This document shows, in pieces, positions 53,666 through 62,299 of a stretch of DNA of 64,000 nt (positions are counted from its first letter, which is position 1; every line of letters starts with the position of its first letter). Under the pieces are notes generated by a model. That model did not search any database. It saw only the letters and a program-made list of their open reading frames with translations, and had not been told where the DNA came from. A program made the position numbers and the translations under genes. The DNA is from Nocardia cyriacigeorgica (GTDB lineage Bacteria > Actinomycetota > Actinomycetes > Mycobacteriales > Mycobacteriaceae), in the NCBI RefSeq assembly GCF_005863245.1, contig NZ_VBUT01000002.1, forward strand, positions 659,279 to 723,278, read 5' to 3'.

Positions 53666-56020
53666 GTGAACAATAACACGGGGTCGGGGCCGCGCCGCCG
53701 ACCCGATTCGCCGGTGCGTCATCGGATTCGCGACCGGCCGAGGCCGGGCATGTATGGTCTGGAACTCGTGGTGGAAAGTCGAGCCGGTACCCGGTCGGAC
53801 GTGTTCAGGTGGGGCATCATCACCGCGGCCGGCGTGGTCGTGGCCTATCTCGCGGTGCTCGCCGCCAACGCCAGGCATTTCTACACCGACGACACCGAAT
53901 CCCAGTACGCCCCGCTGTGGGTGATGACCGGCCGCTACCTGCGCGAAGGCCGTTTCCCGGCGATGGTGCCCGAACACTGGCTGGCCGGTAACTACACCAT
54001 CGAGGAAGCGGGGCTGCTCAATCCGCCGCAGCTGCTGATCGATCTGATCGCGCCCTCGGTGCCCGATATCGGGCTGTACGCCACCATAGTCAAGCTGATC
54101 TTCGCGGTGATCCTCGGACTCGGCGTCTACCGCGTCGCCCTGGTCTACGGCGCCGGGCCCGCCTGGGCCGCGGTGGCGGGCGTGTCGTTCCCGTTCACCG
54201 GATTCCTGCTGTTCTTCGACGCGGCCAGCTGGATGACCGCGTTCACCGGGACGGCCTGGTTGGTGCACGCCTGGGCGTCGGGGGTGCGGTACGCGCGCGG
54301 TCGCAGCGGCCCGATCCCGGTATTCGTATTCCTGTACCTGGCGATTTCGGTGCAGTACATCTTCCCCGCGGTCGAGGCGGGCGTGATGATCGCCGCGGTG
54401 ATCATCGGCGAGGTGATCTATCAGCGGCGCTGGGCGCCGTCGCTGCGGCTCGCGCTGGTCGCGGGCAGTGCGGCGCTGGCCGGGCTGGCGACATATCTGC
54501 CCAGCCTGCTGACCGCCGACGTCACCTGGCGTGGCGCCGACGAGATCAAGAACGACCCCTTCCTCACGGTGCCGTGGTCGGAATCGCTGAACGCCAGCCT
54601 GCCCAGCACCCTGCCCGCGTTCACCTCGTGGTGGGGTTTCGTGCAACCGCTGCCGATGGTCTACATCGCCTGGTTCCTGATTCCGGCGCTGGCGTTCATC
54701 GACTGGCGTCGCGCGGCCGGTGCGGCCAGGGAACTGAGCGCCCTCGGCATGTTCACCGTCGCCGCGCTGCTGTGGACCGCGGGCCCGGGCACGATGGGAC
54801 CGTTGCGCTGGCCGGCGCGGGTGCTGCCGATGGTGGCGCTCGGCTTGCTGCTGCTGGTGTGCGTGCTGCTGGGCCGATACGGCACCACCGCCGGATGGCG
54901 TCGGCGCGGTATCGGCGCCGGGCTGCTGATCGGGGTGCTGCTGCTGCGTTCGCTGGCGGCGGCGCCGTCGGAAGCGGTCTGGCATATCGTCTCCGCGCTC
55001 GGGATCGCCGCCCTCGGTACCGCCGTGGTGTGGCTGGGCCGCACCCGCGGCACCGCCCTGGCCTGCGCGCTCAGCATCGTCGCGGTCGCGCCCATCGCCT
55101 ATCTCCAGGTGCGGGCCGCCCAGCCCACCCCGATGAGCTGGAACCTGCCCGCCGACCGCGACGAGGCGAAAGCCGCCTTCCCCGATTTCGGCGGCACCAC
55201 CCTGCAACTGGGCGAACGCGGCCTGATCCAGCCCGGCCAGAACACCCTCGACGGCGCCTACGGTTCGCTGGTCTTCGGCAATTACGCCAAGGACCTGGAA
55301 CTGACCTACGTCGGCGGCTACACCCCGAACGGGCACTTCTACTTCGGTGAACTGCTGTGCATGCGCTGGGACACCAGCGTCTGCCCGGACGCCTACCGCC
55401 GCGCCTTCGCCACCGAACCGGACACCGGGCGCACCATCGTCGACCTGATGAAGATCGACCGGGTCGTGTTACAGCGTGCCCTGTTCCCGGACGCGCGCTC
55501 GCAGCCCGCGCCCACCGGCTGGAAGTGGGTCGACTATCCCGGCCACGAGGACTACATCTGGGTGCTCGAACGCGAGAACGGGCCCGTGTCCACCGGGAAC
55601 GGCCGCATCGCCCACACCGATGGTGTCACCGCCACATCGCTCGGCGAAACGGATCTGACCAGCCGGGTTCGGGTCGACTCGGCCGAGGGCGGCAAGGTCG
55701 TGTTCGCCCGCCTCGGCTGGCCCGGCTACCGCGCGAGCATCGACGGCCGCGACGTGCCGATCAGCGTCGTCGCGAAAACCTTCGTCGCGGTGCAGATCCC
55801 GCCGGGCACCCAGGGCGCGGAACTGGTGCTGAGCTGGCGTCCGCCGGGCTGGAAGATCGGCGGCGCGGCCATCGTGGCCGGGCTGCTCGGGCTCGCGGTG
55901 ATGGAATGGGCGTACCTGCGTTCTCGTCGTCGGGATACCGGCGAACCGGCCGCGGACACGTCGGCGGAATCGGATGCGCCCGAACCCGAGCGACCCGATC
56001 TGGTGGAAGCCCGCCCGTGA
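53666..56020 (+). CDS. Large multispanning membrane protein, YfhO/GT-C-like
   Basis: A roughly 784-residue membrane protein with about 12 hydrophobic segments in the first 480 residues, and an extracytoplasmic C-terminal half (TLQLGERGLIQPGQNTLDGA, LSWRPPGWKIGGAAIVAG) ending in a final helix and an acidic tail. The first loop has TDDTESQYAPLWVMTGRYLR, typical of GT-C glycosyltransferases and YfhO relatives, where an aspartate pair near the first loop is catalytic. It probably moves sugars from a lipid carrier to cell-envelope glycan. The start may be GTG 53666, ATG 53750 or GTG 53768; the latter two remove a basic leader. Overlaps the GtrA gene by 4 bp. Confidence 0.82.
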   Translation: MNNNTGSGPRRRPDSPVRHRIRDRPRPGMYGLELVVESRAGTRSDVFRWGIITAAGVVVAYLAVLAANARHFYTDDTESQYAPLWVMTGRYLREGRFPAMVPEHWLAGNYTIEEAGLLNPPQLLIDLIAPSVPDIGLYATIVKLIFAVILGLGVYRVALVYGAGPAWAAVAGVSFPFTGFLLFFDAASWMTAFTGTAWLVHAWASGVRYARGRSGPIPVFVFLYLAISVQYIFPAVEAGVMIAAVIIGEVIYQRRWAPSLRLALVAGSAALAGLATYLPSLLTADVTWRGADEIKNDPFLTVPWSESLNASLPSTLPAFTSWWGFVQPLPMVYIAWFLIPALAFIDWRRAAGAARELSALGMFTVAALLWTAGPGTMGPLRWPARVLPMVALGLLLLVCVLLGRYGTTAGWRRRGIGAGLLIGVLLLRSLAAAPSEAVWHIVSALGIAALGTAVVWLGRTRGTALACALSIVAVAPIAYLQVRAAQPTPMSWNLPADRDEAKAAFPDFGGTTLQLGERGLIQPGQNTLDGAYGSLVFGNYAKDLELTYVGGYTPNGHFYFGELLCMRWDTSVCPDAYRRAFATEPDTGRTIVDLMKIDRVVLQRALFPDARSQPAPTGWKWVDYPGHEDYIWVLERENGPVSTGNGRIAHTDGVTATSLGETDLTSRVRVDSAEGGKVVFARLGWPGYRASIDGRDVPISVVAKTFVAVQIPPGTQGAELVLSWRPPGWKIGGAAIVAGLLGLAVMEWAYLRSRRRDTGEPAADTSAESDAPEPERPDLVEARP

Positions 56021-56646
56021 GTGGCACCGGCCGTCCGGAGCCGAGCCCGCCGAGCATCGTCGATCTCGGCGCGGATGAGGATGTCGCGCGCGTGTCGGCC
56101 CCGGTGACCGAGTCCGGGGCCGACTCCGCCCTGGCTTCCGATGCCGAGTCGCACGCATTCGAGCTGTCCACGCCACCCGGCGCGAAGCATGCGTCTCAGG
56201 CGCCCGACCTCGACAGCGACTCCTCGGCAGCCGCCGACCCCGGCCCACTGCTGCGCCTGGTCCGCCGCCAGGAACTGGCCTTCGCCATCGTCGGCGGGTT
56301 CAACACCGTCCTCGGCATCGTGCTCACGGTGGCGTGGCTAGCGATTCTCGGCGACGGTGTTCCGCCGTCGGTGGCCGTCGTCGCCGCCTACTGCGTGAGT
56401 GTCGTGGTCGCGTTCGTGCTGCACCGGACGCTGGTCTTCCGGGTGCGCGGGCAGCTGCTGCGCGATTTCCTCGCCTTCGTCGCGGTCAATTCCGGTGGGC
56501 TGGTGATGAACGTGGTGCTGCTGGAGCTGGCCGTGACGGTGCTCGGTTTCCCGGAGAAACCGGCCGCCGTGGTGGTGATGGGATTCGTTGCGGTGGTGAG
56601 CTTCTTCGGCCACCGACATATCTCGTTCCGGCGGCGGGTAGGTTAG
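56017..56646 (+). CDS. GtrA-family membrane flippase-like protein
   Basis: This 209-residue protein has a 75-residue disordered acidic N-terminus, then four helices: RQELAFAIVGGFNTVLGIVL, AVVAAYCVSVVVAFVLHRTL, DFLAFVAVNSGGLVMNVVLL, VVVMGFVAVVSFFGHRHISF. GtrA proteins are thought to flip polyprenyl-phosphate sugars made by GtrB. It starts at GTG 56017, overlapping the upstream stop by 4 bp, so it is translationally coupled to the membrane glycosyltransferase. The long N-terminal extension is unusual for the family. Confidence 0.92.
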   Translation: MSGTGRPEPSPPSIVDLGADEDVARVSAPVTESGADSALASDAESHAFELSTPPGAKHASQAPDLDSDSSAAADPGPLLRLVRRQELAFAIVGGFNTVLGIVLTVAWLAILGDGVPPSVAVVAAYCVSVVVAFVLHRTLVFRVRGQLLRDFLAFVAVNSGGLVMNVVLLELAVTVLGFPEKPAAVVVMGFVAVVSFFGHRHISFRRRVG

Positions 56647-56651
56647 CCCTC

Positions 56652-56885
56652 ATGCCGGAGGAAACCACCGTCGACCCGACCCTGCTCAGCCTGCTCGCCT
56701 GCCCGCAGGACAAGGGCCCGCTGCATCTGGTGCGCACGGACGAGGGCGCGAGCGTGCTCTACAACCCGCGCCTGCGCCGCGCCTACCCGATCGACAACGG
56801 CATCCCGGTGCTGCTCATCGACGAAGCCCGCGACGTCGACGACGCCGAACACGAGCGTTTAAGCGCTCAGTTCTCCGAATCCTGA
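56652..56885 (+). CDS. Trm112-family protein
   Basis: This 77-residue protein has the zinc-ribbon-like core SLLACPQDKGPLHLVRTDEG, YNPRLRRAYPIDNGIPVLLI, DEARDV. Trm112-like proteins in bacteria activate or stabilise methyltransferases. Only one cysteine is left, so zinc binding is probably lost, as in many bacterial members. It starts 5 bp after the GtrA stop (so could be in its operon) and overlaps the converging TetR gene by 19 bp at its 3' end. Confidence 0.9.
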   Translation: MPEETTVDPTLLSLLACPQDKGPLHLVRTDEGASVLYNPRLRRAYPIDNGIPVLLIDEARDVDDAEHERLSAQFSES

Positions 56886-57535
56886 ACCTCGCCCGCACCG
56901 AGATCGCCGGTGAGGTAGTGCTGCACCGTCGGCCCGATGAGCGCCACCACCTGCGGTAGCGGCAGCGACGCCATCGGTTCCAGCAGCGCGATCTTGCGCG
57001 CCACCAGCAGCCCGACCATCTGCGAGGCCGCCAGATTCACCCGCAGCGTGCCGTCGTCTTCGGCTGTCGCGATGCGTGAGCGGATCCGTTCGAGCACCAC
57101 CTCGAGCAGGAAGGTCCGGGTCAGCGACGGGCCGGTGCCGCCGAGGAAGCTGCGCACCATCGCCACCACCCCCGCGCCGGCGGGGGAATCCCACACCGAC
57201 ACCACCGCCCGGACGATCGTCTCGCCCAGCTGATCCAGCGGCGCCGCATCGATCGCCCGCAGCGTGATCTCCGGATCGATCGGCATCTCCACGACCTTCG
57301 CGAACAGTTGCTGCTTGGTCCCGAAGTAGTGATGCACCAGCGCGGGATCCACGCCGGCGTCGGCCGCGATCGCCCGGATCGAGGTCTTGCCGAAGCCGGC
57401 GTCGGCGAACCGCGCCCGCGCCGCATCGAGGATCGCCTCCTTCGCTCCGGACTGCCCAGGTCGTCGCCCGGTCCGGCCGGCCCGCGTGTCCGGCGATGCG
57501 ACGCTGTCGTCGGCCGCGGCCGCGGCGCCGCTCAC
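56867..57535 (-). CDS. TetR-family regulator of the ABC exporter
   Basis: This 222-residue repressor follows a Ser/Ala-rich head with the HTH KEAILDAARARFADAGFGKT, SIRAIAADAGVDPALVHHYF, GTKQQLFAKVVEMP. The C-terminal domain is of the TetR_C type found with ABC-2 exporters. GTG 57535 overlaps the permease stop by 4 bp, so it is the third gene of an operon ATPase-permease-repressor. It probably binds the dyad at 59064-59099. It is syntenic with Rv1685c in M. tuberculosis (from memory). Confidence 0.93.
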   Translation of the reverse strand: MSGAAAAADDSVASPDTRAGRTGRRPGQSGAKEAILDAARARFADAGFGKTSIRAIAADAGVDPALVHHYFGTKQQLFAKVVEMPIDPEITLRAIDAAPLDQLGETIVRAVVSVWDSPAGAGVVAMVRSFLGGTGPSLTRTFLLEVVLERIRSRIATAEDDGTLRVNLAASQMVGLLVARKIALLEPMASLPLPQVVALIGPTVQHYLTGDLGAGEVQDSEN

Positions 57536-58326
57536 GGGGTGCGCCGCCGCAACGTCGCGGCCCCGAGAACCAGCGCCACCACCGCGAAACCGGCCACCAC
57601 GGCCAGATCCCGCCACATCGCCGCGGTCGGTTCGGCATGCACCGACACCTGCTGCAAGGCGTCGACGGCGTAACTCAACGGCATCACATTGCTGATCACC
57701 TCCAGCCACTCGGGCAGCTGGTTGCGCGGCACCAACAGCCCGCACAAAAAGATCTGCGGGGCCACGACCACCGGCATGAACTGCACCGCTTGGAATTCGG
57801 TGCGGGCGAACGCACTGGCCAGTAGCCCGAGCGCGACACCGAGCACCGCGTCCAGGACCGCGATCAGCACCACCCAGCCCGGACTCCCGGCCGCGTTGAG
57901 CCCGAGCAGCCCGAACGACACCAGGCACGCCGTCACCGCCTGCGCCGCGGCCGCCGAGGAGAACGCGGTGCCGTAGCCGGCGAGCAGGTCGAGTTTGGAC
58001 AGCGGGGTGGTGAGCAGCCGCTCCAGCGTGCCCGAGGTGCGTTCGCGCTGCATGGCGATCGCGGTGATCAGGAACATCACGATGAACGGCAGGATGCCGA
58101 GCATGCTGATGCCGACGCGGTCGAACAGCGTCGTGGTCTGGTTCGGCGCCTTCGGTGTGTCTTCGTAGATGAAGTACAGCAACGTCATCAGCAGGGCTGG
58201 GACGACCAGAATCATCGCCACCGTGCGATGGTCGTTGCGCAGCTGGCGCAGGATGCGACTGGTGGTCGCCAGATACGGACGCAGCGTCATCCGGCGGGCG
58301 GGGACGCGGTCGACGACGGTGCTCAT
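57532..58326 (-). CDS. ABC-2 type transporter permease
   Basis: This 264-residue membrane protein has six hydrophobic segments: TVAMILVVPALLMTLLYFIY, GISMLGILPFIVMFLITAIA, AVTACLVSFGLLGLNAAG, VLIAVLDAVLGVALGLLASA, VVVAPQIFLCGLLVPRNQLP and a C-terminal helix. QRERTSGTLERLLTTPLSKL is the coupling-region signature of ABC-2 exporters. It works with the ATPase whose gene overlaps it by 4 bp. Substrate unknown; drugs or lipids are typical. Confidence 0.93.
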   Translation of the reverse strand: MSTVVDRVPARRMTLRPYLATTSRILRQLRNDHRTVAMILVVPALLMTLLYFIYEDTPKAPNQTTTLFDRVGISMLGILPFIVMFLITAIAMQRERTSGTLERLLTTPLSKLDLLAGYGTAFSSAAAAQAVTACLVSFGLLGLNAAGSPGWVVLIAVLDAVLGVALGLLASAFARTEFQAVQFMPVVVAPQIFLCGLLVPRNQLPEWLEVISNVMPLSYAVDALQQVSVHAEPTAAMWRDLAVVAGFAVVALVLGAATLRRRTP

Positions 58327-59054
58327 GCTGACTGTCCCATCGTGATGAGGCTCAGGAAGGCCTGTTCGAGGTTCTGTTCGCCGGTGCGGCGACGCAATTC
58401 GTCGGGGCTGAGCTGGGCGAGCACCTTGCCCTCGCGCATGAGCAGTAGCTGATCGCAATGGTCGGCCTCGTCCATGACATGGCTGGACACCAGCAGGGTT
58501 TTTCCGCCGGCGGCGAGTTCACGGAACTGCTTCCACAGATCGACCCGCAGCACCGGGTCCAGCCCGACGGTCGGTTCGTCGAGCACGAGCAGTTCCGGCC
58601 CGGCCACCAGCGCGCAGGCCAGCGAGGCCCGGGTGCGCTGCCCGCCGGACAATTCGTCGCCGCGCTGGTGCTGGTAGTCCAGCAGGCCCACCGCGCCGAG
58701 CGCTTCGTCGATATCGCCGCGTTCGGCGCCGTAGAGCGCGGCGAAATACGCAACGTTCTCGCGCACGCTGATGTCGGAGTAGATGCTGGGGGACTGGGTC
58801 ACGTATCCGATGCGCCTGCGCAGCGCCGCCGATCCGGCAGGCAGCCCCAGCGCCGTGATCTCGCCGGCGGCGACGATCTGGGTGCCGACGATGCAGCGCA
58901 TCAGCGTGGTCTTCCCGCATCCGGACGGCCCGAGCAGGCCGGTGATGGATCCGCGCGGGATGGTCAGTGACACCTCGTGCAGCACTTCGCGTCCGCCACG
59001 GCGAACGGTGAGACCGTCCACGTCGACGGCGGGCGATGACGGGGTCTGCGACAT
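58323..59054 (-). CDS. ABC transporter ATP-binding protein
   Basis: This 243-residue ATPase has Walker A LLGPSGCGKTTLM, Q-loop YVTQSPSIYSDISV, signature ELSGGQRTRASLA, Walker B LLVLDEPTVGLDP and switch His in LLVSSHVMDEADH. It is the first gene of the operon ATPase-permease-TetR. The 36-bp inverted repeat lies 10-45 bp before ATG 59054, covering its promoter. Paralogues next to TetR genes export drugs or toxic lipids. Confidence 0.95.
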   Translation of the reverse strand: MSQTPSSPAVDVDGLTVRRGGREVLHEVSLTIPRGSITGLLGPSGCGKTTLMRCIVGTQIVAAGEITALGLPAGSAALRRRIGYVTQSPSIYSDISVRENVAYFAALYGAERGDIDEALGAVGLLDYQHQRGDELSGGQRTRASLACALVAGPELLVLDEPTVGLDPVLRVDLWKQFRELAAGGKTLLVSSHVMDEADHCDQLLLMREGKVLAQLSPDELRRRTGEQNLEQAFLSLITMGQSA

Positions 59055-59063
59055 GGCCGCCTC

Positions 59064-59099
59064 AATTCATCGAGTGTTGAATTCACTGTGTGATGAATT
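59064..59099. promoter_or_regulatory. 36-bp operator before the ABC-exporter operon
   Basis: The outer arms AATTCATC (59064-59071) and GATGAATT (59092-59099) are perfect; the centre contains TGAATTCA (59078-59085) flanked by GTG/CAC. The element combines three TTCA-type half sites, suiting two TetR dimers. The adjacent TetR of the same operon is the natural binder. Confidence 0.8.
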
Positions 59100-59146
59100 C
59101 TGCGCCGTCGAGCCGCAGAGCGCAATCAGGAACCGGAAAACGCTGG

Positions 59147-60670
59147 TCAATGCCCGTGAACAGGCGGCTTCCCCGCGACACCGCCGGGTTCCACGACCAC
59201 GAACTGGCCCATCATCCCGGTGTCCTCATGCCAGAGCAGATGGCAGTGATACATGTACGGCATATCCGGATCGGCGGGCCCGTCGAAGCGCAGGGCCAGC
59301 CGCACCGAACCACCCGGCGGCACGAACACCGTGTCCTTCGGCCCCGACAGATCCACCGGTGGCGGCGACCCGTCGCGCTCGAGCACGCGGAACTGCACAT
59401 CGTGGACGTGGAAGTTGTGCGGCATCCCGTCGACATTGCGGACCGTCCAGATCTCGGTGCTGCCGCGCGTCACCGCGAAATCGACGCGGTCCATCGCCAT
59501 CGCCTGCCCGTTGATCGAACCGGAACTCAGCTCGAACGCACGCTCGGTCGCGCCGGCGACATCGGCGTGCTCGTGCCGCACCAGGGCCGCCGGCAGCGGT
59601 GGCGACGGCCGCAACACGGCGGCAGGCCGGAACTCCATGAGGTCGAAGGTGTCGTCGCCGCCGCTGAAACGCTGGGTCCAGAAACCCAGCCCGGCATCGA
59701 GCGGGTAACTCCGCAAAACGGTCGGCGTGCCCGGCTGGAACCGGACGACGATCTCGGCCCGCTCACCCGGCGACAGCCGGATCCGGTTCAGTTCGGCCGG
59801 GCGTTCCAGCAGACCGCCGTCGGTGCCGATGAGCGCGAACGCGCGATCGTCGGAGAAACCGAAGGTGTAGGTGCGTGCGGTGGAGGCGTTGAGCAGGCGA
59901 AGTCGCACCAGCTCGTCGCCGACCATGCGGTACGGGGCGAGTGAGCCGTTGACCATGGTCTGATTCCCGAGAAACCCCACGTCACGGAACATGGCGTGGC
60001 TGCCGTCGAATTCGTCGCCGCGGAATTTCACGTCTTGGACGATGATCGGCAGATCGTCCACTCCATAGGTCCGTGGCAGCCTGGCGGCGTCGGCCGCCGG
60101 GTCGTCGAGGATGAACATCCCGGCCAGCCCACGCCGCACATGGGATTCCGTTTCGCCGTGCGGATGCGGGTGGTACCACAGGGTCGCCGCCGGCTGATCG
60201 ATCGTCCACTGCGGCGTCCACTGCGGCGTCCACTCCGCGCCGGACGCGACCATCTGATGCGGTCCACCGTCCATCGCCGCAGGTAGATGCATGCCGTGCC
60301 AATGCACCGTCGACGCATCCGGCAGCGTATTGCGCACCCGGACGCGCACGGTCTCACCGCGCGCCGCCCGCAGCGTGGGGCCGAGATAGTCGCCGTTGAA
60401 ACCCCAGGTTTCGGTGAAGCGCCCCGGCCGGAACTCCGTGCGACCGGCCTGCATCCGCAGGTCGAACACCCGGGTACCGTCGGCCTCGACCCGGGAATGC
60501 GCCAACGGCGGAACCGGCAACTCGTCGGTGAAGTCCACGCTGCCCACCGTCGAGACATCCGCCCGCTGATACACGAGCGTCACGCCGACGCCGATGGCGA
60601 GCGCCACCACCAACAACGCCGGAACGACGATGATCATCAGACGGCGAACTGCTCTCGACCTGCGAAACAT
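59147..60670 (-). CDS. Multicopper oxidase (CueO/bilirubin-oxidase-like)
   Basis: This 507-residue secreted or membrane-anchored oxidase starts with a Tat-like leader: AVRRLMIIVVPALLVVALAI. All four copper motifs are present: HWHGMHLP (about 121), WYHPHPHG (about 161), HNFHVHDVQF (about 438) and the T1/T3 cluster HCHLLWHEDTGMM (about 483). It oxidises metals or phenols with O2. In the first cupredoxin domain the segment before WYHPHPHG has WTPQ twice, the product of a 12-bp duplication. It is placed between the ABC operon and the DNA glycosylase gene; M. tuberculosis has no gene here, so it was probably gained. Confidence 0.94.
   Translation of the reverse strand: MFRRSRAVRRLMIIVVPALLVVALAIGVGVTLVYQRADVSTVGSVDFTDELPVPPLAHSRVEADGTRVFDLRMQAGRTEFRPGRFTETWGFNGDYLGPTLRAARGETVRVRVRNTLPDASTVHWHGMHLPAAMDGGPHQMVASGAEWTPQWTPQWTIDQPAATLWYHPHPHGETESHVRRGLAGMFILDDPAADAARLPRTYGVDDLPIIVQDVKFRGDEFDGSHAMFRDVGFLGNQTMVNGSLAPYRMVGDELVRLRLLNASTARTYTFGFSDDRAFALIGTDGGLLERPAELNRIRLSPGERAEIVVRFQPGTPTVLRSYPLDAGLGFWTQRFSGGDDTFDLMEFRPAAVLRPSPPLPAALVRHEHADVAGATERAFELSSGSINGQAMAMDRVDFAVTRGSTEIWTVRNVDGMPHNFHVHDVQFRVLERDGSPPPVDLSGPKDTVFVPPGGSVRLALRFDGPADPDMPYMYHCHLLWHEDTGMMGQFVVVEPGGVAGKPPVHGH
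60204..60239 (-). repeat. 12-bp in-frame tandem repeat in the multicopper oxidase gene
   Basis: GTCCACTGCGGC occurs twice head to tail (60204-60227), followed by a partial third copy GTCCACTCCGCG. It doubles the four residues WTPQ. Replication slippage is the simplest origin. Confidence 0.85.
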
Positions 60671-60806
60671 ATTCTGACGCTAGGTATTACCGGCGTCCCG
60701 GCACATCGGGGACCGCCCCTGACAACGGCCCTGGAACCACCCTGACACCACCCCGACACCGGGTGCCTGGATGATGCGACGGCACCCGGCTGGGAGAATC
60801 CGAGGG

Positions 60807-61427
60807 GTGAGTGCCGAGGAACTTGCCGTCGAACCGCTGGCGGCCGCGCGCCGGGTGCTCGGCGCGACGCTGTGGTCGGGTCCGGTGGGCGTGCGCATCG
60901 TCGAGGTCGAGGCCTACGGGGGAGACCCGGCGGGACCGTGGCACGATCCGGCGGCGCACTCCGGGCGCGGCCGCACCCCGCGCAATGCCGTCATGTTCGG
61001 CCCACCCGGCGTGCTGTATGTCTATCTCAGCTACGGGATGCACACCTGCGTCAATGTCACCAGCGGCCCCGACGGTGTGGCCAGCGCCGTGCTGATCCGC
61101 TCCGGTGAGGTCGTCGCAGGTGAGGACGTGGCCCGCGCCCGCCGCGCCGCTGCCCGCAACGGGCACGACCTGGCGCGCGGGCCAGGCAATCTCGGCAGCG
61201 CACTCGGAATCACCTTGGACGACTACGGGACTCGACTGTTCGACCCCGAGTCCCCGATCCGGCTCGAGCTCGGCCCGGTGCTGGATCCGTCCGCGATCGC
61301 CGTCGGCCCGCGGGTCGGCGTGAGTCTGGCCGCCGACCGTCCGTGGCGGTTGTGGTTGCCGGGTTCCGCTGCCGTCTCGGCGTATCGGCGCAGTCCGCGA
61401 GCTCCCCGCGTGGAGCGCAGCGCCTGA
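60807..61427 (+). CDS. mpg: 3-methyladenine DNA glycosylase (AAG/MPG family)
   Basis: This 206-residue base-excision repair enzyme removes alkylated purines. Motifs are ARRVLGATLWSGPVGVRIVE, the catalytic region EVEAYGGDPAGPWHDPAAHS (active-site Glu, then H), RTPRNAVMFGPPGVLYVYLS, YGMHTCVNVTSG and ARGPGNLGSALGI. GTG 60807 is preferred over ATG 60771 because GGGAG lies at 60792-60796 and the family starts near here. The neighbourhood matches Rv1688. Confidence 0.94.
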   Translation: MSAEELAVEPLAAARRVLGATLWSGPVGVRIVEVEAYGGDPAGPWHDPAAHSGRGRTPRNAVMFGPPGVLYVYLSYGMHTCVNVTSGPDGVASAVLIRSGEVVAGEDVARARRAAARNGHDLARGPGNLGSALGITLDDYGTRLFDPESPIRLELGPVLDPSAIAVGPRVGVSLAADRPWRLWLPGSAAVSAYRRSPRAPRVERSA

Positions 61428-61637
61428 CTGCGTTTCGTCGGCGCGAATGCTGCCACGGGGTTGCTTCCGGACAACCGGTCTTCACCTGAGCTTTTCGGCT
61501 CTCCGCGGCTTCTGCGCGTGACCGGTGCCGGTGGTCGCGGAAAAATTCTCGGCGGGTGCGATGAATTCCGCGCGAGGGGTCCGTCTCTTCTGGTGAACGC
61601 GCTACCAACCCGGCGCGCACGACCCGAAGGAATCGAC

Positions 61638-62063
61638 ATGACCGCCAACATCGCCGCCCCCGCCGTCTCCTACCGTCCCGGCACCGTCCGCAACCGCGTC
61701 CTGTGGACCTTGCAGATCGTTCTCGGCCTGTTCTTCATCATCGCCTCCGGCGGCCCGAAGCTCGTGATGCCGCAGTCGCTGGTGGACAACGCACCGGAGA
61801 ACCTGACCATCCCGATCGGGCTGCTGATCTTCATCGGCGTGGTCGAGGTCGCCGGCGGTATCGGGCTGATGGTGCCGAAGCTGAGCGCACTGGCCGCCGC
61901 GGGCCTGAGCGTGCTGACCGTGCTGGCCGCCGCCACCCAGGCCTTCGTCGCCGACGCCCCCGAGATGTCGATCTTCCCGCTGGTGCTGGCCGCGATCTTC
62001 GCCTGGATCGCCTACGAGCGCCGCGCCACCATCGCCGACCTGCGCAACGCACTCTCGCGATGA
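61638..62063 (+). CDS. DoxX-family membrane protein
   Basis: This 141-residue protein has four helices: VLWTLQIVLGLFFIIASGGP, LTIPIGLLIFIGVVEVAGGI, AAAGLSVLTVLAAATQAFV, and IFPLVLAAIFAWIAYE. FFxxSGxxKL-like FIIASGGPKLVMP is the DoxX signature. The family is linked to redox balance and sulfur stress, but this member is unassigned. ATG 61638 has GAAGGAA seven bases upstream. Confidence 0.9.
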   Translation: MTANIAAPAVSYRPGTVRNRVLWTLQIVLGLFFIIASGGPKLVMPQSLVDNAPENLTIPIGLLIFIGVVEVAGGIGLMVPKLSALAAAGLSVLTVLAAATQAFVADAPEMSIFPLVLAAIFAWIAYERRATIADLRNALSR

Positions 62064-62074
62064 CCCGACCCTGA

Positions 62075-62115
62075 GCACGACCGGCGATCGGTAACCACCG
62101 ATCGCCGTGTCGTGC
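62075..62115 (+). terminator. Long hairpin terminator after the DoxX gene
   Basis: GCACGAC-CGGCGATCGGT pairs with ACCGATCGCCG-T-GTCGTGC around AACC: an 18-bp stem with one bulge, followed by TTTCC. It lies 11 bases after the stop and is the clearest terminator in the window. Confidence 0.85.
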
Positions 62116-62299
62116 TTTCCGCGATCGATCACGTGTCGGGTTGGCGGTGATCGGTCCGGCGGCCATCTGGTCGCGACGCTGCCGGCGTCGTACCAGGTGG
62201 CCGTCGCCGTCTTGGGCCGGAGCACCTGTGGCCGGTCGCGCGATTTGCGCCGGGACCTGCGCATCGGCACGGGACCGCCGTACGGAAAGATGAGACGGC

